From NCBI RefSeq assembly GCF_007096355.1, contig NZ_VKDF01000009.1, forward strand, positions 1 to 64,000: a DNA stretch of 64,000 nucleotides. Direction: 5' to 3'. The position numbers and the translations under genes are program-made. Shown one piece after another: positions 53,215 through 61,361 of the stretch; positions within the stretch are counted from its first letter, which is position 1; each line of letters opens with the position of its first letter. The stretch comes from Paracoccus sp. M683. Its GTDB lineage: Bacteria; Pseudomonadota; Alphaproteobacteria; Rhodobacterales; Rhodobacteraceae. Under the pieces are notes generated by a model. That model saw only the letters and a list, made by a program, of their open reading frames with translations, was not told the DNA's origin and did no database searches.

Positions 53215-53670
53215 ATGCGCAAATTTCTGGTCCTTCTGGACGACAGCCGCGAATGCCTGAATGCCATGCGCTTCGCGGCCATGCGGGCCTCGAATACAGG
53301 TGGGGTGGTGGTCGTTCTGGCGGTGATCCCGGCCGAAGAAATCCAGCACGGACTGGGGGTTGCCGAGGTCATGCGGGCCGAGGCACGCGAAAGAATCGAG
53401 GCCCATTTCGAGGTCTTTGCGAAATGGATGCGCGACCGTCCCAAGGTCGAACCCGAGCTGGTGATCCGCGAAGGAGACCCGGCCGAGGAGATGCTGGCGC
53501 AGATCGGCGAAGATCCGCTTATCGGCGTGGTCGTGCTGGGGGTTTCCGCGGAAAAAGGGGCGAAAAACCCTGTGATCAGTCGCCTTATGCGCGATGCCGG
53601 GGTGCTGGGCTGCCCGCTGACGCTGGTACCGGGTGACATGTCCAAGGAACGGCTGGAGGCGATCACCTGA
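53215..53670 (+). CDS. Universal stress protein (UspA family)
   Basis: 151-residue UspA-fold protein starting MRKFLVLLDDSRECLNAMRFAAMRA. The C-terminal ATP-binding block is atypical ('VVVLGVSAEKGAKNPVISRLM') and departs from the usual G-2X-G-9X-G(S/T), so nucleotide binding is uncertain. AGGAG precedes the ATG at 53215. Gene stands alone; a complex inverted repeat lies upstream. Confidence 0.85.
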   Translation: MRKFLVLLDDSRECLNAMRFAAMRASNTGGVVVVLAVIPAEEIQHGLGVAEVMRAEARERIEAHFEVFAKWMRDRPKVEPELVIREGDPAEEMLAQIGEDPLIGVVVLGVSAEKGAKNPVISRLMRDAGVLGCPLTLVPGDMSKERLEAIT

Positions 53671-53747
53671 CGCCGGCGGGGACCGAATTCCCTGCGCTGA
53701 CCCCGTTCGCGGCGGTGAAAACCACGCCCTTTGCCCGGTTGCGCGGC

Positions 53748-53776
53748 TTGACCCAGCGGGTCGGGATGGCCATATC
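53748..53776 (+). promoter_or_regulatory. Sigma-70 type promoter of the NifU-like gene
   Basis: TTGACC (53748-53753), 17 bases, CATATC (53771-53776), about 24 bases upstream of the ATG at 53800. Would drive the NifU-like/tsaB/rimI group. Confidence 0.6.
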
Positions 53777-53799
53777 TGCCCTGTCAAAGGAGCCGCGCC

Positions 53800-54363
53800 A
53801 TGTTCATTCAGACCGAAACCACGCCGAACCCCGCCACGCTGAAGTTTCTGCCGGGCGAAACCGTGCTGGCGGGCGGCACAGCCGATTTTCCTGATCGCGA
53901 CACAGCCGGCACATCGCCGCTGGCGGCGCGCATCTTTGCCGTTTCCGGCGTGACCGGCGTTTTCCTCGGCGGCGATTTCGTCACCGTGACCAAGGCCGAT
54001 GATGCGGTGTGGGACCATCTGAAGCCCTCGGTGCTGGGCGCGATCATGGAGCATTTCCAGTCCGGCGCCCCGGCGATCGAGGGCAATCAGGCGCAGGCCG
54101 GCGGCGGCCATGCCAGCCATGACGGCCCCGATGGCGAGATCGTCACCCAGATCAAGGAATTGCTGGATACCCGCGTCCGCCCGGCCGTGGCGCAGGATGG
54201 TGGTGACATCACCTTCCACGGCTTCGATCGCGGCATTGTCTATCTGCATATGCAGGGCGCCTGCGCGGGCTGCCCGTCCTCGACCCTGACGCTGAAGATG
54301 GGGATCGAGAACCTGCTGCGCCATTATATCCCCGAGGTGATCGAGGTCCGGCCCGTTGCCTGA
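53800..54363 (+). CDS. NifU-type Fe-S cluster carrier (NFU1-like)
   Basis: Late-acting Fe-S carrier, 187 residues. N-terminal Nfu_N domain ('MFIQTETTPNPATLKFLPG'), then the C-terminal NifU domain with the cluster-binding CXXC in 'QGACAGCPSSTLTLKMGIE' (about residue 150). This is the mitochondrial NFU1-like layout common in alphaproteobacteria. It would take clusters made by the suf system encoded at 14.9-22 kb. Followed by overlapping tsaB. Confidence 0.93.
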   Translation: MFIQTETTPNPATLKFLPGETVLAGGTADFPDRDTAGTSPLAARIFAVSGVTGVFLGGDFVTVTKADDAVWDHLKPSVLGAIMEHFQSGAPAIEGNQAQAGGGHASHDGPDGEIVTQIKELLDTRVRPAVAQDGGDITFHGFDRGIVYLHMQGACAGCPSSTLTLKMGIENLLRHYIPEVIEVRPVA

Positions 54364-54949
54364 CCCCGCCATTGTTCTGGGTTTTGACACATCGGCCGCG
54401 CATTGCGCGGCCGCATTGCTGTCGGACGGGCGCGTCCTGGCCGAGCGGGTCGAGCCGATGACGAAGGGCCAGGCCGAAAGGCTGATGCCCTTGCTGGAAG
54501 AGGTGATGGCCGAGGCGGGGATGCGCTGGCACGATCTGTCGGTGATCGGCGTCGGCACCGGGCCCGGCAATTTCACCGGCATCCGCATCGCCGTCGCGGC
54601 GGCGCGGGGGCTGGCGCTGTCGCTGGACATCCCGGCCGTCGGCGTCAGCGTGACCGAAGCCACGGCGCTGGATCTGCCCCGGCCCTGCCGCGTTGTGATC
54701 CCGTCGCGGGGCGATCAGGTTATCTGGCAAGATTTCGGAACCGATGGCGAAGCTCGGCCGCAGCAAGCTGCGGCCGATACGCTGCCGCCCGGCCCGACGC
54801 CGGCTGCGCCGGTCGTGCCGCTGCCGGTGGCCATCGCCCGCATCGCCCTGTCGCGCCGCGACGCCCCCGGCCCCCGGCCCGCGCCGATCTATCTGCGCCC
54901 CGCCGATGCCGCACCCTCACGCGATACGCCGCCGGTGATGCTGCCGTGA
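54356..54949 (+). CDS. tsaB: tRNA threonylcarbamoyladenosine biosynthesis protein TsaB
   Basis: Partner of TsaD in making t6A37 on ANN-reading tRNAs; ASKHA fold, 197 residues. 'LGFDTSAAHCAAALL', 'GTGPGNFTGIRIAVAAARGLAL' and a shortened C-terminal half with Pro/Ala-rich region. The start is TTG at 54356, overlapping the end of the NifU-like gene by 8 bases; no ATG occurs for the first 34 codons. Its stop overlaps the GTG start of rimI (GTGA). Confidence 0.92.
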   Translation: MPDPAIVLGFDTSAAHCAAALLSDGRVLAERVEPMTKGQAERLMPLLEEVMAEAGMRWHDLSVIGVGTGPGNFTGIRIAVAAARGLALSLDIPAVGVSVTEATALDLPRPCRVVIPSRGDQVIWQDFGTDGEARPQQAAADTLPPGPTPAAPVVPLPVAIARIALSRRDAPGPRPAPIYLRPADAAPSRDTPPVMLP

Positions 54950-55347
54950 CGCCCGACGCGCTGGCAGCACTGCACGGGCGCTGCTTCACGCAGCCACGCC
55001 CCTGGACCGCCACTGAACTTGCCGGGCTGCTTGACAGCCCGCACAGCTTTCTGCTGACCCGCGCGCCCGATGCCATGCTGCTGGGCCGCGCCATTGCCGG
55101 CGAGGCGGAACTGCTGACCCTTGCCGTCGCACCCGAAGCCCGCCGACAGGGGCTGGCCAGCGCATTGCTGGCCGAATTTGCCGCAGCGTCGCGGGCACGC
55201 GAAGCCGAGACGGCCTTCCTTGAGGTCGCCTCGGACAATGCGGCGGCATTGGCGCTGTATCGCCGCCATGGCTGGGCCGGGGCGGGCCTGCGGCGCGACT
55301 ATTACGCACCGGGAATTGATGCCCTGGTCCTGCGCCTTGCGCTTTGA
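54946..55347 (+). CDS. rimI: Ribosomal-protein-alanine N-acetyltransferase RimI
   Basis: GNAT acetyltransferase, 133 residues. 'ELLTLAVAPEARRQGLASALLAEF' contains the acetyl-CoA-binding R-X-X-G-X-A loop and 'AFLEVASDNAAALALYRRHGW' the C-terminal GNAT motif. The tsaB-rimI pairing is common in alphaproteobacteria. Start is GTG at 54946 inside the tsaB stop; no ATG is at a better place. Could alternatively be an unrelated GNAT. Confidence 0.88.
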   Translation: MTPDALAALHGRCFTQPRPWTATELAGLLDSPHSFLLTRAPDAMLLGRAIAGEAELLTLAVAPEARRQGLASALLAEFAAASRAREAETAFLEVASDNAAALALYRRHGWAGAGLRRDYYAPGIDALVLRLAL

Positions 55348-55364
55348 AATCGCCAAGAAACCAG

Positions 55365-55396
55365 TTGACCGCCCAGTTGCGATTGGCACAATCGCA
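55365..55396 (+). promoter_or_regulatory. Promoter with overlapping 19-bp operator, upstream of the nucleoside ABC transporter operon
   Basis: TTGACC (55365-55370), 16 bases, CACAAT (55387-55392) forms a plausible promoter. A perfect 8-bp dyad TGCGATTG-GCA-CAATCGCA (55378-55396) overlaps its -10 element, as expected for a repressor site. The likely regulator is not encoded in the window. Confidence 0.6.
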
Positions 55397-55449
55397 CGAT
55401 CAAACGGGCAGAATCGCCCATGACAAGAACAACAGGAAGAGGTCTTGGA

Positions 55450-56439
55450 ATGTCCTTGATGAAATCGCTTCTCGTGGCCAGCGCAGCCACGGCGCTGACC
55501 GCCGGCATCGCCACCGCCGAGCCCGCGCTGATCTTCGATCTGGGCGGCAAGTTCGACAAATCCTTCAACGAGGCGGCCTTCAACGGCGCGCAGCGTTGGG
55601 TCGAGGAAACCGGCGGTACCTATAAGGAACTGGAGATGCAGTCCGAGGCGCAGCGCGAACAGGCCCTGCGCCGACTGGCCGAAACCGGCGCCAACCCGAT
55701 CATCATGACCGGCTTTGCCTTTGGCGACGTGCTGAACAAGGTCGCCGGCGACTATCCCGACACCAAATTCGGCATCATCGACATGGTGGTCGATCAGCCG
55801 AATGTGCAATCGGTGGTCTTTACCGAAGAACAGGGCAGCTATCTGGCCGGCATCATGGCCGCTATGGCCAGCAAGACCGATACCGTCGGCTTCATCGGCG
55901 GCATGGACATCCCGCTGATCCACAAGTTCGAATGCGGGTTTGCCCAGGGCTTCAAATCGGTCAAGCCCGAGGGCAAGGTCATCATCAACTATACCGGCAC
56001 CACCCCTGCCGCGTGGAATGACCCCGTGAAGGGCGGCGAATTGGCCAAGGCCCAGATCAGCCAAGGTGCCGATGTGGTCTATGCCGCTGCTGGCGGCACC
56101 GGGATCGGCGTGCTGCAAGCCGTCGCCGACGAGGGCAAGCTGGGCGTCGGCGTCGACAGCAACCAGAACCACCTGCATCCGGGCCAGATGCTGACCTCGA
56201 TGGTCAAGCGGGTCGATAATGCGGTCTTTGACGCCTTTACCGCCGGCACCGAGCTGGAACCGGGCATCAAGGTCATGGATCTGGCAGCAGGCGGCGTGGC
56301 CGTGGCCATCGACGACAACAACAAGGATCTGATCACGCCGGAAATGCAGACCGCGATCGACGAGGCCTCGGCCAAGATCGCCGATGGCAGCACCCGGGTG
56401 CATGACTACATGGCCGACAATACCTGCCCGGTCCAGTAA
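55450..56439 (+). CDS. BMP family ABC transporter binding protein (nucleoside type)
   Basis: 329-residue basic-membrane-protein family binding protein with signal (MSLMKSLLVASAATALTAGIATA) and 'LIFDLGGKFDKSFNEAAFNGAQRW', the nucleoside-binding Med/PnrA signature. Delivers purine or other nucleosides to the permeases downstream. ATG at 55450 has AGGAAGAGG upstream; ATG at 55420 is possible. Stop overlaps the ATPase start (TAATG). Confidence 0.9.
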   Translation: MSLMKSLLVASAATALTAGIATAEPALIFDLGGKFDKSFNEAAFNGAQRWVEETGGTYKELEMQSEAQREQALRRLAETGANPIIMTGFAFGDVLNKVAGDYPDTKFGIIDMVVDQPNVQSVVFTEEQGSYLAGIMAAMASKTDTVGFIGGMDIPLIHKFECGFAQGFKSVKPEGKVIINYTGTTPAAWNDPVKGGELAKAQISQGADVVYAAAGGTGIGVLQAVADEGKLGVGVDSNQNHLHPGQMLTSMVKRVDNAVFDAFTAGTELEPGIKVMDLAAGGVAVAIDDNNKDLITPEMQTAIDEASAKIADGSTRVHDYMADNTCPVQ

Positions 56440-58088
56440 TGGCGGCGGCATCGCAAAATTCAGAGGGGCGGCCCGATGCGGCCGCCCCTGCTGCAATCGA
56501 GCTGCGCGGGATCTCAAAGGCCTTTGGGCCGGTGCAGGCGAACAAGAACATCAACCTGCGGGTTGAAAAGGGCACGATCCACGGCATCATCGGCGAGAAC
56601 GGGGCAGGGAAATCGACGCTGATGTCGATCCTTTACGGTTTCTACAAACCCGATAGCGGCGAGATCCGCGTGGGTGGCCAGCCGCTGACCATCACCGACA
56701 GTCAGACCGCCATCCGCGCCGGCATCGGCATGGTGTTCCAGCACTTCAAGCTGGTGCAGAATTTCACGGTGCTGGAAAATATCATCCTCGGCGCCGAGGA
56801 CGGGCCATTGCTGCGCCCCTCGCTGGCCAAGGCGCGCGGCGTGCTGCGGCAACTGGCCGAGGAATATCAGTTGAACGTCGACCCCGACATGACGATCGAG
56901 GAATTGTCGGTCGGCCACCAGCAGCGGGTCGAGATCCTGAAGGCGCTGTATCGACAGGCCGATATCCTGATCCTGGACGAACCCACCGGCGTGCTGACCC
57001 CGGCCGAGGCCGATCACCTGTTCCGCATCCTCGAAGGGCTGCGCGCCGAGGGCAAGACCATCATCCTGATCACCCACAAGCTGCGCGAGATCATGGAAAT
57101 CACCGACAATGTCTCGGTCATGCGGCGCGGCGAGATGGTGGCATCGGTCAGAACGGCCGAGACGACCCCCGAGGAACTGGCGGAACTGATGGTCGGCCGC
57201 AAGGTTCTGCTGAACGTCGAGAAAACCCCGGCGCAGCCCGGTGCCGCCATCCTTGAGGTGCGCAATCTTAGGCTGGTCGATCCCGATGGCGTGGAACGCC
57301 TGCGCGGCATCAGCCTGGACATCCGCGCCGGCGAGATCCTGGGCATCGCCGGTGTCAGCGGCAATGGCCAGACGCAATTGCTGGAACTGCTGGGCGGCTA
57401 TCCCGAAAAGGGCAGCAAGGTCAGCGGCTCGGTGCGGATGAACGGGCAGGAACTAGACCTGACGGGCCGGTATTCCGACGCGGCCACTCGTCGTGCACGC
57501 GGCATCGGCCATGTCCCCGAGGACCGTCAGGTCGAGGGTCTGATCATGGATTTCACCGCCTGGGAAAACGTCGCCTTCGGCTATCACCACGCGCCTGAAT
57601 ACAACAAGGGCTGGCTGATGGACAACGCCGCCATCCGCGCCGATGCCGAGGGCAAGATCGAACGTTTCGACGTGCGGCCACCCAATGCAAACCTGGCCGC
57701 CCGCAACTTCTCGGGCGGGAACCAGCAAAAGATCGTCGTGGCCCGCGAAATCGAGCGGAACCCTGACCTTTTGCTGATCGGCCAGCCGACGCGCGGCGTC
57801 GATATCGGCGCGATCGAGTTCATTCACAAGCGCATCGTGGAATTGCGAGACGCGGGCAAGGCGGTGCTGCTGGTCAGCGTCGAGCTGGACGAGATCCTGT
57901 CGCTGTCGGACCGCGTGGCGGTGATGTTTGACGGTCGGATCATGGGCGAACGCCTGCCCAGCCAGACCACGACGGGCGAGCTGGGCCTGCTGATGGCCGG
58001 CATCACCGATACCGAAAATGCAGCCGACAACACGGGGCTTCCACCCGATCACAAGCATGTTGCGACATTGCCGGGAGAACAGCCATGA
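56439..58088 (+). CDS. Nucleoside-type ABC transporter ATPase, two domains
   Basis: 549-residue double ABC ATPase of the NupA/YufO/RbsA-like type. Domain 1: Walker A 'GENGAGKST', 'LSVGHQQRVEI', Walker B 'LILDEPTGVLTP'. Domain 2: degenerate Walker A 'GVSGNGQTQ', 'FSGGNQQKIVV', and 'LLLIGQPTRGVD' with Gln in place of the catalytic Glu, the usual state in this family. Energises the nucleoside importer with the two permeases at 58585 and 60324. Overlaps the lipoprotein gene by four bases. Confidence 0.92.
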   Translation: MAAASQNSEGRPDAAAPAAIELRGISKAFGPVQANKNINLRVEKGTIHGIIGENGAGKSTLMSILYGFYKPDSGEIRVGGQPLTITDSQTAIRAGIGMVFQHFKLVQNFTVLENIILGAEDGPLLRPSLAKARGVLRQLAEEYQLNVDPDMTIEELSVGHQQRVEILKALYRQADILILDEPTGVLTPAEADHLFRILEGLRAEGKTIILITHKLREIMEITDNVSVMRRGEMVASVRTAETTPEELAELMVGRKVLLNVEKTPAQPGAAILEVRNLRLVDPDGVERLRGISLDIRAGEILGIAGVSGNGQTQLLELLGGYPEKGSKVSGSVRMNGQELDLTGRYSDAATRRARGIGHVPEDRQVEGLIMDFTAWENVAFGYHHAPEYNKGWLMDNAAIRADAEGKIERFDVRPPNANLAARNFSGGNQQKIVVAREIERNPDLLLIGQPTRGVDIGAIEFIHKRIVELRDAGKAVLLVSVELDEILSLSDRVAVMFDGRIMGERLPSQTTTGELGLLMAGITDTENAADNTGLPPDHKHVATLPGEQP

Positions 58089-58585
58089 AACCACTGGCCG
58101 CCCTGATCGTCACCCTTGGCCTTTCGGCCTGCGCCTTGACGGAGCCCGGAGGGTTGGCGTCGCTGCCGCCACTTTCCGACCCGGAAAGCCGGCTTGTGGC
58201 GCGTGGCCCCGGCGGGGCCTGGGCCGATGCCGCGCCGCTGGCGGGGCTTGAAAGCGCCGGCGCCGAATGCGCGACCACCTCCAAGGGCGCGGCCTGCCTG
58301 CTCAAGGGCGATGCGGCCACGCCGGATCGCAGTCTTGCAACCGCCCGCGAGGGCCGTTGTCTTGCCAGATCCGGCCCAGGTCAGGGCACGACTGTCACGG
58401 TGGTCACGCTTCATCGCAATGCAAGTTCATCACCGCGCCGGCCGCGTTTTGAAAGGCTGTATTACCCGGTGAACAGCGGCGCATGGCCCGACGTGACATC
58501 GCGCCTGTCCGATCCTGCGGCATTTACCCGGCTTTGCGACCAGCTTTTGCAGCCCGACACGCTGGCGACAAGGATAGATGACTGA
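58085..58585 (+). CDS. Small lipoprotein of unknown function inside the nucleoside ABC operon
   Basis: 166 residues with a lipoprotein signal ending in 'LGLSACALTEP' (lipobox Cys near residue 16). The mature part holds four more cysteines ('AECATTSKGAACLLKG', 'GRCLARSG', 'RLCDQLLQ'), so two disulfides are possible. No known family recognised. It overlaps the ATPase stop (ATGA) and its own stop overlaps the permease start (TGATG), so its translation is locked into the transporter operon. Confidence 0.7.
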   Translation: MKPLAALIVTLGLSACALTEPGGLASLPPLSDPESRLVARGPGGAWADAAPLAGLESAGAECATTSKGAACLLKGDAATPDRSLATAREGRCLARSGPGQGTTVTVVTLHRNASSSPRRPRFERLYYPVNSGAWPDVTSRLSDPAAFTRLCDQLLQPDTLATRIDD

Positions 58586-59682
58586 TGGAAAAGATGCCGA
58601 AATGGGCAGATGTCATCCTGACGCCTCTGATCTCGCTTTTTCTGGCCATGGCGATCTCGGCGCTGGTCATTCTGGCCATCGGGGAAAGTCCGTGGGTGGC
58701 GCTGACCACCATGGTGGATGGCGCGCTTGGGTCCAGCTATGGCTGGGGTTTCACCCTGTATTACACGACCAATTTCATCTTTACCGGGCTTGCCGTGATG
58801 GTCGCCTATCACGCGGCGCTGTTCAATATCGGCGGCGAGGGACAGGCGGCGATGGGCGGGCTGGGCGTGGCGCTGGTGCTGCTGTATCTGCCCCTGCCCC
58901 ATTGGCTGATCGCGCTGCCCGTGGCGATGATCGGGGCGGCAGCCTTCGGCGCGGCATGGGCGCTCATACCGGCCTGGTTGCAGGCGAAACGGGGCAGCCA
59001 TATCGTCATCACGACGATCATGTTCAACTTCATCGCGGCGGCCGCGCTGAACTATGTGCTGGTCAATATCCTGCGCCCCGTGGGCAGCATGGATCCGGCC
59101 TCGGCCCGGTTTCCCGAAAGCACGCATCTGCCCTCGATCAGTGACATGGCGGCCGCGATCGGGATGGAATGGGGCAAGAACACCCCGGTCAACGTCACCT
59201 TCTTCGTGGCGATCGCGGCCTGCCTGCTGGTCTGGCTGCTGATCTGGCGCACGCGCCTGGGTTATCAGATCCGCGCCTTCGGCAAATCCGAGCCCGGCGC
59301 ATTATATGCCGGCATCTCGCCCGCCCGCATCACCATCATCGCCATGCTGATTTCGGGCGGTCTTGCCGGAATGATGGCGATCAACAACGTGATGGGCGAA
59401 AGCGAACGGCTGGTGCTGAACGCGGTCGAGGGCGCCGGCTTCATCGGCATCGCCGTGGCGCTGATGGGCCGCAACCACCCCTTAGGCGTGTTCCTGGCGG
59501 CGCTGCTGTTCGGGTTCCTCTATCAAGGCGGGGGCGAGCTGGCCCTGTGGACGTCCATCCCGCGCGAGCTGATCATCGTCATTCAGGCGCTGGTCATCCT
59601 GTTCACCGGCGCGCTGGACAACATGGTCCGCATGCCGTTGGAGCGGCTGTTTCTGGCGCTGCGCAAGCGGGGGGATGCGTGA
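58585..59682 (+). CDS. Nucleoside-type ABC transporter permease 1
   Basis: 365-residue permease of the BPD_transp_2 (RbsC/NupP) family with about nine membrane segments. 'AALFNIGGEGQAAMGGLGVAL' and 'GFIGIAVALMGRNHPLGVFLAALLFG' are the signature blocks. Pairs with the second permease at 60324. Starts within the lipoprotein stop and ends within the LysE start. Confidence 0.92.
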   Translation: MEKMPKWADVILTPLISLFLAMAISALVILAIGESPWVALTTMVDGALGSSYGWGFTLYYTTNFIFTGLAVMVAYHAALFNIGGEGQAAMGGLGVALVLLYLPLPHWLIALPVAMIGAAAFGAAWALIPAWLQAKRGSHIVITTIMFNFIAAAALNYVLVNILRPVGSMDPASARFPESTHLPSISDMAAAIGMEWGKNTPVNVTFFVAIAACLLVWLLIWRTRLGYQIRAFGKSEPGALYAGISPARITIIAMLISGGLAGMMAINNVMGESERLVLNAVEGAGFIGIAVALMGRNHPLGVFLAALLFGFLYQGGGELALWTSIPRELIIVIQALVILFTGALDNMVRMPLERLFLALRKRGDA

Positions 59683-60320
59683 TGGACTGGCTGATCCCCT
59701 ATCTGCCCGGCTTCGGCGCGGCCTATGCCATTCAGGCGGTCGCGGTGGCCTCGCCCGGTCCGGGCGTTGCGCTGCTTCTGGGCATCGCCTTGTCGCAAGG
59801 ACGCGCCAGCGCCTTCGCGGCATCCGTTGGCATCGCGCTTGGGGCTGCCTGTCTGGCCCTGGCCACGACCCAGGGCCTTGGCCTGCTGATGGAGCAGGTG
59901 GCGTGGCTGTCCACCATCATCCGCGTGGCCGGTATCTTCTATCTGCTGTGGCTGGCGTTCAAGGCCTTTCGCCGCGCCGCGCAGCCGCCCCACGTCACCA
60001 TCACCCGCAACATTCAGGGCAAAGGCCTGTGGCGCGCCTTCACGATGGGCTTTCTGATGCAGATCACCAATCCCAAGGCGATTGTCTTCTGGCTGGCCAT
60101 CGCCTCGGTCGGGGCCACCATCGGCGCCCCCGCGCCCGTCGTGGCCACCTTCGTCGCCGGCGCCTTCCTGCTGTCGCTGGTAGGTCATGGCATCTATGCC
60201 GTGCTGCTGTCCTCGTCCCCTTTCCGATTGGCCTATGACCGCGCCCGGCGCTGGATCGAGGCCGCGATCGGCGGTTTTCTGGCCCTTGTCGCCTTCCGGC
60301 TGGCCACGGAACGGAGCTGA
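59682..60320 (+). CDS. LysE/RhtB family amino acid-type exporter
   Basis: 212-residue exporter with six membrane segments. 'AVAVASPGPGVALLLGIALSQGRASAFAASVGIALGA' is the LysE/RhtB N-terminal signature. Normally exports amino acids or related metabolites. Here it sits between two permease genes of an importer, coupled to both (TGATG before; 3 bases after), so it is likely co-expressed with nucleoside uptake. Confidence 0.9.
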   Translation: MDWLIPYLPGFGAAYAIQAVAVASPGPGVALLLGIALSQGRASAFAASVGIALGAACLALATTQGLGLLMEQVAWLSTIIRVAGIFYLLWLAFKAFRRAAQPPHVTITRNIQGKGLWRAFTMGFLMQITNPKAIVFWLAIASVGATIGAPAPVVATFVAGAFLLSLVGHGIYAVLLSSSPFRLAYDRARRWIEAAIGGFLALVAFRLATERS

Positions 60321-60323
60321 GCC

Positions 60324-61361
60324 ATGAAACTTGACGTGCTGAAAGACGCGCTGACCCCGATCATCGTCCTTGGTATCTGCCTGATCTGGGCGCTGATTGA
60401 TTCCAGCCGGGCCATGCAAGGCATGGACAGCGCGCTGCGGTTGATGACACCGCTGTTGCTGGCCTGTCTGGCGGGGCTGTATTCTGAACGCGCGGGCGTC
60501 TTCGACATCGGGCTGGAAGGCAAGATGCTGATGGCCGCCTTTACCGCCGCCACCGTGGCCGCGCTGACCAACAGCGCCTGGCTGGGCCTGCTCGCCGGGA
60601 TCGGGGGCGCGCTTACCCTGTCGCTGATTCACGGGCTGGCCTCGATCACCTTTCGCGGCAATCAGCTGATTTCCGGCGTTGCCATCAACTTTCTCGCCTC
60701 GGGGCTGACGGTGCTGCTGGGGATCAAGATCTTTGGCCTGGGCGGCAGAACGCCCTCGCTGCAAGGCAGTGGCCGCTTTCAGGAAATCACCCTGCCCTTT
60801 GCCGATGCCCTGTCGGGCGTGCCGGTGATCGGTCCGATCTATGCACAGCTGATTTCGGGCCATTCGATCCTGGTCTATGTCGCTGTGCTATGCGTGCCAC
60901 TGACCTGGTGGGTGCTGTTTCGCACCCGCTTTGGCCTGCGGCTGCGGGCGGTTGGGGAAAACCCCGCCTCGGTCGACACGGCCGGCGTGTCGGTAACGCG
61001 CCAGCGCTATGTCGCGGTGGCGATCTGCGGCGTGCTGTGCGGCATTGCCGGCGCCTATCTGGCAACTGGACTGTCGGCGGGCTTTGTCAAGGAAATGACC
61101 GCCGGCCGCGGTTTTATCGCATTGGCCGCGCTGATCTTTGCGAAATGGAGGCCCTGGGGCGCGCTGTTTGCCACGCTGCTGTTCGGCCTGCTGGAATCCA
61201 TCGCCAACCAATATCCCAATCTGGACCTTGGTTTCGTCACCATCCCGTCCATGTTCATGAACGCGCTGCCCTATATCCTGACCGTCATCATCCTTGCCGG
61301 TTTCGTCGGCCGCGCCATCCCGCCACGCGCGGGCGGAGAGCCCTATGTCAAAGAACGCTGA
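60324..61361 (+). CDS. Nucleoside-type ABC transporter permease 2
   Basis: 345-residue permease of the same family as its upstream partner, with 'YSERAGVFDIGLEGKMLMAAFTAATV' and 'GRGFIALAALIFAKWRPWGALFATLLFGL'. Completes the heterodimeric channel. GGAG 8 bases upstream of the ATG. Its 3' end overlaps the purine nucleoside phosphorylase gene by 17 bases. Confidence 0.92.
   Translation: MKLDVLKDALTPIIVLGICLIWALIDSSRAMQGMDSALRLMTPLLLACLAGLYSERAGVFDIGLEGKMLMAAFTAATVAALTNSAWLGLLAGIGGALTLSLIHGLASITFRGNQLISGVAINFLASGLTVLLGIKIFGLGGRTPSLQGSGRFQEITLPFADALSGVPVIGPIYAQLISGHSILVYVAVLCVPLTWWVLFRTRFGLRLRAVGENPASVDTAGVSVTRQRYVAVAICGVLCGIAGAYLATGLSAGFVKEMTAGRGFIALAALIFAKWRPWGALFATLLFGLLESIANQYPNLDLGFVTIPSMFMNALPYILTVIILAGFVGRAIPPRAGGEPYVKER

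Noticed and set aside
56439..58088. Degenerate second domain of the nucleoside ATPase as a novelty
   Set aside because: Loss of the Walker A Lys and catalytic Glu in domain 2 is usual for this family of double ATPases.
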